Below are positions 16,762-25,807 of a DNA stretch of 64,000 nt, piece after piece. The DNA comes from Chryseobacterium caseinilyticum (GTDB lineage: Bacteria; Bacteroidota; Bacteroidia; Flavobacteriales; Weeksellaceae). Under the pieces are notes generated by a model. The model was given only the letters and a program-made list of their open reading frames with translations. It searched no databases and had not been told where the DNA came from. The stretch spans positions 310,001 through 374,000 of the forward strand of contig NZ_JACYFS010000004.1 in NCBI RefSeq assembly GCF_014837145.1. Reading direction: 5' to 3'. Position numbers and translations under genes: made by a program. The number at the start of each line of letters is the position of its first letter. Position 1 is the first letter of the stretch.

Positions 16762-17712
16762 CTATTGCGGTTTAATACTCACATAATCTTTAGGATTTTC
16801 GTAGTAATTAAGTTTATCTTTCAGTGATTTTTTAATTGAATTTCCCAACTCATCAATAATTTTTTGTTTGAAAGTCGGTTTGTAATAAATAATACTGATT
16901 TCACGGTAAGGGAAAGGTTTTTTGAACTTAAACACCTTCGTTTTCTGATCTTCAGACAGCTGATTCAATGCCAGCTCAGGCAAAATACTGATTCCTCCTA
17001 CTTTGTCAACCATGTGCACCAAGGTCTGAATATTCGAAGCCAGGAAATCTAAATTCTTAGGCTTTAAAGTATTTTCCTTTAAATGACAGATGTTTTCAAA
17101 CTGATTTCTCAGACAGTTTCCCTCCTCCAAAAGCCAAACTTTTTCAGTATTCATTTCTTCGGGAACGATGAATGTATTTTTCTTATTGGCTTCAGTATCT
17201 GAACTGTAAATCATCAGTTCTTCATTGAAGAGAAAATCTTTGTAAAATTCATTGGCATTATCATAAGGTGTAGAAATAATTCCTGCATCCAGTTCGCCAG
17301 ATTTCAAAGCTTTAATGATGTTTTCGGTAGTCATTTCCTTTACATTCATCTGAATTTTAGGATTTTCCTGAAGAAAATGGAAAATTTCAGTCGGCAGAAT
17401 GAACGAGGAAACGGTAGGAATAATTCCTAAATTTATCGTACCTCCTAAAATATTATTTAATAAATTAGCCTTGTTTTTAAGCTCATTTACACCTTCAATA
17501 ATGACTTTGGCTTGGTCTATAATTTGCAGTCCAACGTCGGTTGTTCGGATCGGATGCGTGGTTCTGTCGAAAATTTTCACATCCAGCTCATCCTCAAACT
17601 TCTGAATCATGGCGCTTAAGGTCGGTTGGGTAATAAAGCAGGCCTGCGCAGCTTTACCAAAATGTTTGTACTTATCTACTGCGATAAGATATTCCAATTG
17701 CTGAATGTTCAT
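16762..17712 (-). CDS. oxyR: OxyR, LysR-type hydrogen-peroxide sensor
   Basis: The 316-residue LysR-family regulator has an N-terminal winged helix-turn-helix (LEYLIAVDKYKHFGKAAQACFITQPTLSAMI cut here as LEYLIAV...TQPTLSAMI). The redox pair is visible in LLEEGNCLRNQFENICHL: Cys200 and Cys209, the same spacing and nearly the same numbering as Cys199/Cys208 of E. coli OxyR. Peroxide would form the Cys200-Cys209 disulfide and switch DNA binding. The gene is divergent from the catalase gene at 17822 with a 109-bp shared region, as expected for a regulator and its target. Confidence 0.93.
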   Translation of the reverse strand: MNIQQLEYLIAVDKYKHFGKAAQACFITQPTLSAMIQKFEDELDVKIFDRTTHPIRTTDVGLQIIDQAKVIIEGVNELKNKANLLNNILGGTINLGIIPTVSSFILPTEIFHFLQENPKIQMNVKEMTTENIIKALKSGELDAGIISTPYDNANEFYKDFLFNEELMIYSSDTEANKKNTFIVPEEMNTEKVWLLEEGNCLRNQFENICHLKENTLKPKNLDFLASNIQTLVHMVDKVGGISILPELALNQLSEDQKTKVFKFKKPFPYREISIIYYKPTFKQKIIDELGNSIKKSLKDKLNYYENPKDYVSIKPQ

Positions 17713-17732
17713 TCGATTAATATTATCTATTA

Positions 17733-17740
17733 CAAAGATA
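17733..17740 (-). promoter_or_regulatory. -7 box of oxyR
   Basis: TATCTTTG on the minus strand fits TAnnTTTG and lies 20 nt upstream of the oxyR ATG. Confidence 0.5.
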
Positions 17741-17745
17741 TGACG

Positions 17746-17782
17746 TTTTTGGTTTAGTAAATTAAAAATTCATCTAAATTTG
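17746..17782 (+). promoter_or_regulatory. katA promoter
   Basis: TTTTTG at 17746-17751 and TAAATTTG at 17775-17782 (23-bp spacer) precede the catalase ATG by 39 nt. The region between the divergent -7 boxes (17741-17774) is the likely OxyR site. Confidence 0.55.
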
Positions 17783-17821
17783 AATTTGAAAAATGAAATA
17801 ATAACTACAAATCATAAATAA

Positions 17822-19309
17822 ATGGATACCAAAAAGTTAACCACAGGAAACGGAGCCCCTTATTTTGAGCATCAGGACTCGCAGACTGTAGGAGCGAGAG
17901 GACCTGTTTTACTTCAGGATTTTATACTTCAGGAAAACCTTGCCCACTTCGTTAGAGAAAGAATTCCTGAAAGAATTGTACATGCCAAAGGCAGTGGTGC
18001 TTACGGGAAATTTACTGTGACACACGACATTTCAAAATATACCAAAGCGAAACTTTTTTCTCAGGTAGGAAACTCATGTAAAATGTTTGCCCGGTTTTCC
18101 ACCGTGGGTGGCGAAAAAGGTAGTGCCGATACAGCAAGAGATCCAAGAGGTTTTGCCTTAAAATTTTATACTGAAGACGGAAACTGGGATTTGGTTGGAA
18201 ACAACACGCCTGTATTTTTCATCAAAGACGCTAAAAAATTTCCGGACTTTATTCACACTCAAAAAAGAGTTCCTAAAACCAATCTTAAAAGTGCCACAAT
18301 GATGTGGGATTTCTGGAGTCTAAACCCTGAATCTCTGCATCAGGTTCTTATTCTGATGTCAGACCGCGGAACACCTTACGGTTTCAGACATATGCACGGT
18401 TTCGGATCGCATACTTTTTCGATGATTAATGCAAATAATGAGAGAACCTGGGTAAAATTTCATCTTTTAACAAAACAGGGTATTAAAAATTTCTCTAATG
18501 AAGAAGCTGTAAAAATGGCAGGTGAAAATCCTGATTTTGCACAAGAAGACCTTTGCAACGCTATTGACAACGGAGATTTCCCAAAATGGACAATGTACAT
18601 TCAAACCATGACGGAAGCTCAGGCCAACGAATTCCGCTGGAATCCTTTTGACATTACCAAAGTTTGGTCACATGACGATTTTCCTTTAATCGAAGTTGGG
18701 GAAATGGAACTGAACGAAATTCCGGTAAATTATTTTGCCCACGTTGAGCAGTCGACCTTTTCGCCGAGCAATCTGGTGAACGGCATCAGTTTCTCACCTG
18801 ACAAAATGCTTCAGGGAAGACTATTCTCTTATCCCGATGCACACAGATACCGCGTTGGTGTAAACGCACATCATCTTGAAGTCAACCGCTGTCCTTTCGC
18901 AGTGAACAATTATCAGCGCGACGGATTTATGGCAGATTCAAGCCATTATCAGGATAAACCGAATTATCATCCCAACAGTTTTGATGACATCCAGCCGGAT
19001 TCAGCTTATAAAAACTTTGAGTATGAACTGGACAGCAATCATGTAGCCAACTACAACCGCAACGAAAATGACGATGATCACTATACTCAGCCAGGACTTC
19101 TTTACACCAAAGCAATGAAGCAGGAAGACCGCGATAGGCTTGTTCACAACATTATCGAAAGTATGAAAGGTATTGACGGTCCTAAAAAAGACGAGATCAT
19201 CAACCGACAGCTTTGTCACTTTTTCAGAGCCAATATCGAGCTCGGAATGAAGGTGGCTTCAGGCTTGCAAATCAGCATTGACGGCAACATGATGAATCAC
19301 AATAAATAG
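17822..19309 (+). CDS. katA: Catalase (haem, small-subunit type)
   Basis: Catalase breaks down hydrogen peroxide. The 495-residue length fits clade 3 small-subunit catalases. His54 (RIVHAKGSGA) and Asn127 (LVGNNTPVFF) are the distal haem residues, and the proximal tyrosine is in RLFSYPDAHRYRVG. NADPH-type features such as FARFSTVGGEKGSADT are present. It is transcribed divergently from oxyR, which implies peroxide induction, and ends at a hairpin terminator. Confidence 0.97.
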   Translation: MDTKKLTTGNGAPYFEHQDSQTVGARGPVLLQDFILQENLAHFVRERIPERIVHAKGSGAYGKFTVTHDISKYTKAKLFSQVGNSCKMFARFSTVGGEKGSADTARDPRGFALKFYTEDGNWDLVGNNTPVFFIKDAKKFPDFIHTQKRVPKTNLKSATMMWDFWSLNPESLHQVLILMSDRGTPYGFRHMHGFGSHTFSMINANNERTWVKFHLLTKQGIKNFSNEEAVKMAGENPDFAQEDLCNAIDNGDFPKWTMYIQTMTEAQANEFRWNPFDITKVWSHDDFPLIEVGEMELNEIPVNYFAHVEQSTFSPSNLVNGISFSPDKMLQGRLFSYPDAHRYRVGVNAHHLEVNRCPFAVNNYQRDGFMADSSHYQDKPNYHPNSFDDIQPDSAYKNFEYELDSNHVANYNRNENDDDHYTQPGLLYTKAMKQEDRDRLVHNIIESMKGIDGPKKDEIINRQLCHFFRANIELGMKVASGLQISIDGNMMNHNK

Positions 19310-19332
19310 TTTACGTTTCAAAATAAACTGTT

Positions 19333-19367
19333 AAAAGTGGAAAAAAATTACATTTTTCCACTTTTTT
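19333..19367 (+). terminator. Terminator after katA
   Basis: AAAAGTGGAAAAA (19333-19345) pairs with its complement at 19353-19365 around a 7-nt loop and runs into T residues. Confidence 0.85.
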
Positions 19368-19414
19368 ATTAAAAAAATTTATAATTTGCGTATTGCTAAA
19401 TGATTAGAGTTAAA

Positions 19415-20182
19415 ATGAAGTTCGAAAATATTATTGTAGAGAAAGAAGATAAAATTTCGGTAATTACGATCAACAGACCAACGAGTCTTAACGCACTGAA
19501 TGCCAAAACAATTCGTGAACTGAGTGAGGCCTTTGAAAGCCTTGATAAAGATGAAGAAGTACGCGTAGTTATCATCACAGGAAGTGGCGAAAAGTCTTTC
19601 GTAGCAGGAGCAGACATTAAAGAATTCACAGATTTTGGACAAAAAGAGGCAGAAGAACTGGCAAGAAATGGTCATACTTCTCTTTTCAACAAAATAGAAA
19701 ATCTTTCAAAGCCTGTAATTGCTGCAGTAAATGGTTTTGCATTAGGCGGTGGCCTGGAACTTGCAATGGCATGCCACATCAGATACGCATCAGAAAATGC
19801 AAAACTCGGACTGCCGGAGGTTACTTTGGGTTTAATTCCCGGTTACGGAGGCACACAGAGACTTCCGAAATTAGTGGGAAAAGGTTTGGCCAATGAAATG
19901 ATCTTTTCAGCAAAGATGATCCCTGCAACAAGGGCAAAAGAAATAGGTCTTGTGAATGAGGTCTATCCTGTAGAAGAATTATTAACTAAAACGAAAGAAC
20001 TTGCAACAACGATTGCCAACAACTCGCCAATGGCGATTGCAAAAGCAATAAGCGCTGTAAATCTTTCAGATACAGAGAGAGGATTTGATACCGAAATTCA
20101 ATATTTCGGAGAAGTTTTTGAGTTGGATGACAAAAAAGAAGGAGTAGCTGCCTTTCTTGAGAAAAGAAAACCCAACTTTTAA
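19415..20182 (+). CDS. Enoyl-CoA hydratase
   Basis: The 255-residue crotonase-fold protein has the oxyanion-hole segments SFVAGADIKEF and NGFALGGGLELAMAC. Both catalytic glutamates are in place, Glu115 (GGLEL) and Glu135 (GLPEV), which supports true hydratase activity in fatty-acid beta-oxidation or short-chain acyl-CoA metabolism. I use ATG 19415; ATG 19400, five codons earlier, is possible. The next gene, a dCMP deaminase, follows at 32 bp and may be cotranscribed although functionally unrelated. Confidence 0.9.
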   Translation: MKFENIIVEKEDKISVITINRPTSLNALNAKTIRELSEAFESLDKDEEVRVVIITGSGEKSFVAGADIKEFTDFGQKEAEELARNGHTSLFNKIENLSKPVIAAVNGFALGGGLELAMACHIRYASENAKLGLPEVTLGLIPGYGGTQRLPKLVGKGLANEMIFSAKMIPATRAKEIGLVNEVYPVEELLTKTKELATTIANNSPMAIAKAISAVNLSDTERGFDTEIQYFGEVFELDDKKEGVAAFLEKRKPNF

Positions 20183-20214
20183 ACTTAGAATTACTTAATT
20201 TATTTCAAGAAACG

Positions 20215-20643
20215 ATGCAGATGTACAGTAAGTTTGATAAAGCTTATCTAAAAATGGCTCAGGAATGGGCAAAACTTTCTTACTGTGAGAGAAAACAGGT
20301 AGGAGCAATAATTGTAAAAGACAGAATGATCATCTCTGATGGCTACAACGGTACGCCGTCCGGATTTGAAAACTGCTGTGAGGATGAGAACGGAAAAACA
20401 CACTGGTATGTTTTGCATGCCGAAGCCAATGCCATCCTTAAGCTCGCGGGGTCTACACAATCAGCAAAAGGTTCTACACTTTATCTTACACTTTCGCCTT
20501 GTAAAGAATGCAGCAAGCTTATTTTACAGGCAGGAATAGAGAAACTGGTGTACATCAACGCATACTCAGATGATGAGGGAATTGCGTTTTTAAAAAATCA
20601 TAATATTGAAATAATACAGGTAAGTGAGGATGATTTAAATTAA
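20215..20643 (+). CDS. Deoxycytidylate (dCMP) deaminase
   Basis: The 142-residue zinc-dependent deaminase converts dCMP to dUMP, feeding dTMP synthesis. The zinc site is complete: His68 with Glu70 (VLHAEANAI), and Cys96/Cys99 (SPCKEC). The GYNGTPSGF substrate loop and the CCEDE segment are typical of dCMP deaminase (ComEB-type). It is followed closely by xerD. Confidence 0.93.
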   Translation: MQMYSKFDKAYLKMAQEWAKLSYCERKQVGAIIVKDRMIISDGYNGTPSGFENCCEDENGKTHWYVLHAEANAILKLAGSTQSAKGSTLYLTLSPCKECSKLILQAGIEKLVYINAYSDDEGIAFLKNHNIEIIQVSEDDLN

Positions 20644-20656
20644 AAAAAAAAAAAAA
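20642..20656. repeat. 15-nt poly-A tract between dCMP deaminase and xerD
   Basis: Fifteen consecutive A begin inside the TAA stop of the deaminase gene and end 19 nt before the xerD ATG. Such a run is prone to length change. Confidence 0.8.
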
Positions 20657-20674
20657 CAATTAAAAAACACACAA

Positions 20675-21589
20675 ATGACTTGGGAAGAAAAAATTAAGGA
20701 TTTTGAAATATTTCTTCGTTTTGAAAGAAATTTTTCAGAAAACACGCTCGACGCCTACGTGCGCGACATTAAAAAATTAAAAGATTATTCTGAAGAATCT
20801 TTGGAAAATACAGGCCCTGACAGAATCACCTATGAGAATCTGCAGGAATATATTTTCAGACTCAGCAAGCAGAAATTCAGTGAGAGATCACAGGCAAGAT
20901 GGATTTCGTCTATCAAAGCTTTTTTCAGATATTTACTGGAAGATGAAGTAAGAGAAGACAATCCTTCTGCGTTACTGGAAGGTCCAAAACTGGGACTTTA
21001 TCTGCCCGACACCTTAAGCCTTACAGACATCAACAAAATTATCGATGCTATAGAAATTTCGTCCAAAACAGGGAAAAGAAATCACTGCATTATTGAAGTA
21101 TTGTACGGATGCGGACTACGTGTCTCTGAGCTGATTGATATTAAAATTTCGAATATTAATTTTAAGGAAAACTACATTAAAATAAATGGCAAAGGTGACA
21201 AAACGAGATTCGTTCCCCTGGCTCATTACACCGCAGATCTGATCAAAGATTATATCTACGAAGTACGATCTGAATATAAGGTAGCTAAAAAACATGAAGA
21301 TACCCTATTTCTGAACAGTCGCGGCACTTCAATGTCAAGAGTGATCGTGTTCCTTATTATTAAAGAACTTACTGATAAGGCCGGAGTGAGCAAGAAAATT
21401 TCACCGCACACCTTCAGACATTCTTTTGCAACACATTTGCTTCAGAATGGAGCCGATCTCAGGTTTATCCAAGAAATGCTGGGTCATTCAAGCATTACAT
21501 CAACCGAAGTTTACACTCATCTCAAAAATGAAGAATTACGCGATGTGATTTTGAATTATCATCCGAGAAATGCTAATATTGCACAATGA
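20675..21589 (+). CDS. xerD: Tyrosine recombinase XerD (chromosome dimer resolution)
   Basis: This 304-residue tyrosine recombinase has the SAM-like N-terminal core-binding domain (1-105) and a full catalytic set: Arg149 (GLRVSEL), Lys173 (GKGDKTR), His245 and Arg248 (HTFRHSF), His271 (LGHSS) and Tyr280 (VYTHL). Length and neighbours without any element ends indicate the housekeeping XerC/D type acting at dif, not an integrase of a mobile element. Its stop overlaps the start of the Nudix gene (ATGA at 21586-21589). Confidence 0.92.
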   Translation: MTWEEKIKDFEIFLRFERNFSENTLDAYVRDIKKLKDYSEESLENTGPDRITYENLQEYIFRLSKQKFSERSQARWISSIKAFFRYLLEDEVREDNPSALLEGPKLGLYLPDTLSLTDINKIIDAIEISSKTGKRNHCIIEVLYGCGLRVSELIDIKISNINFKENYIKINGKGDKTRFVPLAHYTADLIKDYIYEVRSEYKVAKKHEDTLFLNSRGTSMSRVIVFLIIKELTDKAGVSKKISPHTFRHSFATHLLQNGADLRFIQEMLGHSSITSTEVYTHLKNEELRDVILNYHPRNANIAQ

Positions 21590-22101
21590 AAAATCTAACT
21601 TTCTGCCCAAACTGTGGCAATCAAACACTTCTATGGGATCAGGAAAAAAAATGGAGCTGCACACAATGCAGCTTCGTTCTTTACAATAATGTAGCAGGTG
21701 CAGTTGCCGTGGTTATTCGCTGTGGTGATGAGATATTTCTGACAAGAAGAAATCAGGATCCTAAAAAAGGAAAACTTGATATGGCGGGTGGATTTACTGA
21801 CCCAAAAGAATCTGCAGAAAACACGTGTAAAAGAGAATTGTATGAGGAACTGAAACTCAATATTGATGTTTCAAACCTAAAGTATCTGGCGAGTCTTCCA
21901 AACGTTTATCAGTACAAAGAAATTGATTACAACACGATTGATCTTTTCTTTGAATACAATGTAGCAGAAAAGTTTGAAGTCGACCTGGAAATCTCTGAAA
22001 TTTCTGATACTGTGTGGATTCCTTTAAATGAAATCAATCCCGATGATATTGCTTTTGATTCTCAGAAAAAATTCCTTGAAACGTATATCAGAAACTTTTA
22101 A
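21586..22101 (+). CDS. Nudix hydrolase with N-terminal zinc ribbon
   Basis: The protein has 171 residues. A zinc ribbon is formed by Cys7, Cys10, Cys25 and Cys28 (FCPNCG...SCTQC). The Nudix box is complete at 69-90: G-x5-E75-x7-REL-Y-EE (GGFTDPKESAENTC then KRELYEELKL). It hydrolyses a nucleoside diphosphate linked to some other group; the zinc ribbon recalls NudC-type NADH pyrophosphatases, but the substrate is not evident. Translationally coupled to xerD through ATGA. Confidence 0.88.
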   Translation: MKNLTFCPNCGNQTLLWDQEKKWSCTQCSFVLYNNVAGAVAVVIRCGDEIFLTRRNQDPKKGKLDMAGGFTDPKESAENTCKRELYEELKLNIDVSNLKYLASLPNVYQYKEIDYNTIDLFFEYNVAEKFEVDLEISEISDTVWIPLNEINPDDIAFDSQKKFLETYIRNF

Positions 22102-22560
22102 TTAAAACTTACCGGCTTTTAAAACAGACTCAAAATAATCGGTGAGTATTTTTTGCTGTGCCGCTGTGAGATTGGCTTCATCATGATAAACACTGTATCC
22201 CGGAAGGGGCATGGTTTTGTTTTGAATAGTCTGAACCGATTTTTCCAACATACTTTTTTTCAAATCAGCATTGTATGATTTCCAGACTGAAAAATTGAGA
22301 TGTCTTCTGCCGTCGTTTACATGCGATTTTATTGACCATGAAATAGGTGCAATCTGAGCATATTTCGGATAAACGGTTTCGTCGGAATGGCAGTCGTAGC
22401 AGGCATTTTTAATCAATACAGCAACTTCAGCAGGAGTATTTTCAGTGGTTACAAAATTGAGCTTTTGATCGACTGGTTTATTAACTTTATCGACAGGAAT
22501 AAACTGAATCAAAGCAAAACCTACCAAAACCCAGAAGAAAACTTTTTTGGCTGTTTTCAT
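22102..22560 (-). CDS. Haem-binding domain protein with CxxCH motif
   Basis: The 152-residue protein has an N-terminal membrane anchor or signal (VFFWVLVGFALIQFIPV) and one haem c attachment motif, CYDCH at 54-58, followed by YPKYAQIAPISWSIKSHV...HLNFSVW, the pattern of the Bacteroidota haem-binding domain (HaemBd). It is expected on the periplasmic side. Its ATG overlaps the stop of the upstream Ig-like lipoprotein gene by one base (TAATG), so the two are coupled. Confidence 0.88.
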   Translation of the reverse strand: MKTAKKVFFWVLVGFALIQFIPVDKVNKPVDQKLNFVTTENTPAEVAVLIKNACYDCHSDETVYPKYAQIAPISWSIKSHVNDGRRHLNFSVWKSYNADLKKSMLEKSVQTIQNKTMPLPGYSVYHDEANLTAAQQKILTDYFESVLKAGKF

Positions 22561-24317
22561 TATCTTCTGTTCTGAAGATTCATATTGTTGTCACTCCGCA
22601 TCGTTCCTCCGGATTGCAAAGGATTTACCGGATTATTTTGCTGCTCTTTTTCAACAGGTGCTGCCGGTTTTATTGCTTCAAGATCCAGTGTTTTTGTGTC
22701 TTTCAAATCCCAGTTTTCAATAGAATCCCACAACGGGCGCGAAAGAGCCAGTTTGTAGTAAACAAAAGCATCTTCTGCAAAAGTTTCGTTACTGAAATCG
22801 GCAGGATCCCAGAATTTGTTTTCATTGTTGTCTACCAGAATTCTTACGATATATTCTGCGGGTTTTACGATGTCAAACTTAACCTCAGTGCCGGAAGTGT
22901 ATTTCTGATAAATTACTTTTTCTCCCGAATCCATCAGCTGAATCCAGTATTTTGTTGCGGGAGCATTGGTAAGTTTAAAGGTCAGACTTCCGTAATTTTC
23001 TACTTTATCTGCTTCAAAATCAAATCTTTTTGAATCTGCATTTTTTTCATAATAGGATAAAACGGTCGTCTTGGGAACGGTGAGTGAATATTTTTTACCT
23101 TCTTTAAAATCAGACTTAATCAGAATTTCGTACGGGTTGGTTTCAGAGATTCTGGCCGTGAAATTTTGTGAAATACTATCCGTTTTCAAAGTCCATTTTT
23201 CTGGCTGAATTTTATCAATAATGTAATTGGATGTAATTTTAAAATCGGTCTTCGGAGCCAGAAGATTACCGCCAATCCCGTTTTCTACAGACATTTTATT
23301 TTTCGTGTTGTACTTATAAAACAGCGATGCATTAAAGAGTGAATCTTTGATAACTCCCGCATCGTAAGTAAACTTCAGATTTTCTGTAGTGCCCTGACCG
23401 ATTTCATTTTTCACGGCATCAAACCAGATTTTAAGCGTATCAGATTTAGGTTTATGAGTAACTTTAAAATCCTTCATTTTCTCATTCAGCGGATTTACCT
23501 TTACAGAATCGGGGTTGCCTTCAAATGTCATCAGAATTCCGCCGGGCATTTCTTTCATTTCAAGATATTTCACAGGCTTTTTGGAAGGATACATTCTTAA
23601 ATTTAAACCTGAAATAGACTTATCTATAATCACTTCTTCTTTCTGAAAAGCAATTTTTTCTTTACCGGGATCGTAAACCGAATTGGTATTTTCGTCCTCA
23701 AAAGCGATAATTTTATACTTTCCGGGAGACAGATAATTCAGTTCGTAATAGCCGTCGTCGTCTACTCTTGAGATGTAGTAAGGCTTTTCACGATAATTGA
23801 TGGTATCTGAAATTTTATATAAGCCGACTACATTTTTGTTTTCTGAAGATGCTGTTTTTCTGATCGCCATCCCGTCTTTTACCACACCGGAAATGTAGAG
23901 ATCATCAAGCTTTTCACCGGTTGAGAAGGCGAAATTGTAGTATCTCAGAATATTGGATTCATTATTATCCGCAATGGAATTTCCAAAGTTAAAATTATAA
24001 GTGGTATTGGCCTGCAAGGTATCTGTCCACTGAATTAACAGCGACGTATTGGCAATATTGGAAGGCAGAATTCTTTTGATGCTTTTGATGGGCGGAGAAA
24101 TAATCAGATTTTTATTGATGTCTTTCAGCGTAATGTATTCGTCAAAATCTATTCTTAATTCCTTAATATTTCTTGAAACATTAATTCTTGTACTGTCAAT
24201 ATTCGAACCGATTACGTTTGGGGCTATCGTATCCTTTGAGCCACCAATTGGCGAACCCACCCTTGCGCATGAGTGCAGAAGAAACAGAACCGTTAAAAAT
24301 AAAAAAATTCTTTTCAT
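22560..24317 (-). CDS. Ig-like (SbsA-type) domain lipoprotein
   Basis: The 585-residue lipoprotein begins MKRIFLFLTVLFLLHSCARV; the lipobox LLHSC makes Cys17 the lipidated residue. After ARVGSPIGGSKDTIAPNVIGS comes a bacterial Ig-like (SbsA-type) domain, common at the start of large Bacteroidota envelope lipoproteins. Beta-rich segments follow, among them one like a carboxypeptidase-regulatory fold (GYYELNYLSPGKYKIIAFEDENTN). The C-terminus is Gln/Asn-rich. I chose ATG 24317 over 24353 because of the signal peptide and the -7 box at 24331-24338. Role unknown; envelope-associated. Confidence 0.82.
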   Translation of the reverse strand: MKRIFLFLTVLFLLHSCARVGSPIGGSKDTIAPNVIGSNIDSTRINVSRNIKELRIDFDEYITLKDINKNLIISPPIKSIKRILPSNIANTSLLIQWTDTLQANTTYNFNFGNSIADNNESNILRYYNFAFSTGEKLDDLYISGVVKDGMAIRKTASSENKNVVGLYKISDTINYREKPYYISRVDDDGYYELNYLSPGKYKIIAFEDENTNSVYDPGKEKIAFQKEEVIIDKSISGLNLRMYPSKKPVKYLEMKEMPGGILMTFEGNPDSVKVNPLNEKMKDFKVTHKPKSDTLKIWFDAVKNEIGQGTTENLKFTYDAGVIKDSLFNASLFYKYNTKNKMSVENGIGGNLLAPKTDFKITSNYIIDKIQPEKWTLKTDSISQNFTARISETNPYEILIKSDFKEGKKYSLTVPKTTVLSYYEKNADSKRFDFEADKVENYGSLTFKLTNAPATKYWIQLMDSGEKVIYQKYTSGTEVKFDIVKPAEYIVRILVDNNENKFWDPADFSNETFAEDAFVYYKLALSRPLWDSIENWDLKDTKTLDLEAIKPAAPVEKEQQNNPVNPLQSGGTMRSDNNMNLQNRR

Positions 24318-24330
24318 GAATATATTTGCG

Positions 24331-24338
24331 CAAAAATA
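24331..24338 (-). promoter_or_regulatory. -7 box of the Ig-like lipoprotein gene
   Basis: TATTTTTG on the minus strand ends 13 nt before ATG 24317, within the short gap after the serine hydrolase stop. Confidence 0.5.
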
Positions 24339-24342
24339 CTCA

Positions 24343-25605
24343 TTATTCTCCAAAAACTTCAGTTCCTGTTTTCAGAGAGTCCTGATTTTCATTCATTATG
24401 TGATGCAGCTTATCTTTTTGTGGCGGAAAATCTTCGAAAAGACCGGCCAAAGCCAAAGCCGTGTACACTCTCCCCGAATATTTATTTCCAATGGCAACTA
24501 TGGTCACTTTTGATTTCAGCAGATGGGCAAAAACCGAGTTGGTTCCGTGCCACCAGCCATTGTGGTAGGTGAGTTTTTCACCATTGTCAAAAATTTTCAT
24601 TCTGAAACCTAAACCGTAATTGTTCTGTCCGGCCTTTTCATTGCTGTAAGGTTCAAAAATCATACTTTTCAATTCAGGCTTCAAAAAATCTTTCGAAAAC
24701 ATGGCTTTTGAAAAATTATAAAGATCTCTCGGTGTTGTGTAGACATTTTTGTCCCCGTAAATTAGATCCAGACGGTCCAGAGGATAAAGTCTGTTTCCGC
24801 CAAAATAAAAGGACTGTGAAGCGGTAGGAATATTCTTCTCTTCAAAAATATAGGAATGATCCATTTTCAAAGGGGCGAAAACCATTTCTTTCATCGCTTT
24901 CGGGAAAGGCGTATTGGTTGCTTTTTCAATCAGCAAAGCGAGAAGGGCGTAGTTGGTATTGCAGTACATGAAGCCGGTGTCGGTATCTCTTGCCAATTCG
25001 GGTTTGTACTTAATCAGCATGTTGAGCACATCCTGATTGTTGATGTAATTTTTTGAAAGTTCTGCCGGTGCAGGTTTTATTTTATCGATGAAATATTCGT
25101 ATTTCGGAAGACCGCTTCTCTGATCCAATAAGGTTTGTATGGTCACGTTCGGATAGGGAAATCCTGGAAAATGGTCCGTTAAATGATCTGTCAGTTTCAG
25201 TTTTCCGGCTTCAATCAGTTTAAGCACAGCCATTGCTGTCATTGTTTTTGAAACAGAAGCCACGTGAAGCGGAGTATCTTTACTGATCGGGTTTTGATTT
25301 CCCTCCCTTGCAAAGCCTCTGTAACCTTCGAAAAGAATTTCGTCTCCCTTGGCTACCAGAATTCCACCACTCAGATTGCCTCTGTCCCAGACCTTGTCAT
25401 AATACCCTTTGATGTATTGAATAGTGGCGTCTTTTCCTGAAAGGTAGGAATCTTCTTTGCTGAAAACCTCATCTAAATTAACATTGCTGAAATTGGGAAG
25501 ATTGGAAGTGTAAGCCTGCGCCTCATCGTGTTTTTCGGATTTATTTTTACATGAAATACTCAAGAGAAAGACGGTTACCGCCAGTACCAGTTTAAACTTC
25601 TTCAT
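24343..25605 (-). CDS. Serine hydrolase lipoprotein, beta-lactamase class C/DD-peptidase family
   Basis: The 420-residue lipoprotein has signal peptide and lipobox ending in LLSISC (Cys19). Active-site motifs of the family are visible: SxxK in VASVSKTMTA, YxN in MYCNTNYALL, and HNG in place of KTG near YHNGWWHG. Such proteins are esterases or DD-peptidase-like enzymes rather than proven beta-lactamases. Start at ATG 25605; the earlier codon at 25611 is TTG. Lies upstream of the Ig-like lipoprotein gene but that gene has its own -7 box. Confidence 0.88.
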   Translation of the reverse strand: MKKFKLVLAVTVFLLSISCKNKSEKHDEAQAYTSNLPNFSNVNLDEVFSKEDSYLSGKDATIQYIKGYYDKVWDRGNLSGGILVAKGDEILFEGYRGFAREGNQNPISKDTPLHVASVSKTMTAMAVLKLIEAGKLKLTDHLTDHFPGFPYPNVTIQTLLDQRSGLPKYEYFIDKIKPAPAELSKNYINNQDVLNMLIKYKPELARDTDTGFMYCNTNYALLALLIEKATNTPFPKAMKEMVFAPLKMDHSYIFEEKNIPTASQSFYFGGNRLYPLDRLDLIYGDKNVYTTPRDLYNFSKAMFSKDFLKPELKSMIFEPYSNEKAGQNNYGLGFRMKIFDNGEKLTYHNGWWHGTNSVFAHLLKSKVTIVAIGNKYSGRVYTALALAGLFEDFPPQKDKLHHIMNENQDSLKTGTEVFGE

Positions 25606-25690
25606 AGCCAATTAAAAAATGAACGGCAATTTAATAAAACCTAAAAGAATGACTGAATGCGTTATGTAAATTATGAATTATTTAACATAA

Positions 25691-25726
25691 TTGAAAAGAA
25701 AATCCGCTTCGGTTGGGAAGCGGATT
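25691..25726 (-). terminator. Terminator downstream of the 25808-26371 gene
   Basis: AATCCGCTTC (minus strand, 25726-25717) pairs with GAAGCGGATT (25710-25701) and is followed on the minus strand by TTCTTTTC. It lies 82 nt past the stop codon. Confidence 0.65.
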
Positions 25727-25807
25727 TGTCATTTTGGCAGAGTGTTTTAGTAAGCTATCGAGATACACTCGAGATACCCTTTGTATACCCTAACCTATTT
25801 TTCAATT

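Noticed and set aside
20675..21589. Tyrosine recombinase as sign of an integrated element
   Set aside because: Length, domain layout and housekeeping neighbours fit XerD; no attachment sites, cargo or phage genes flank it.
24318..24353. 12-residue N-terminal extension of the Ig-like lipoprotein
   Set aside because: It spoils the signal peptide and lies upstream of the -7 box at 24331-24338.
24343..25605. Antibiotic-resistance beta-lactamase
   Set aside because: Motifs fit the broad class C/DD-peptidase/esterase family, the third motif is HNG rather than KTG, and nothing shows beta-lactam hydrolysis.
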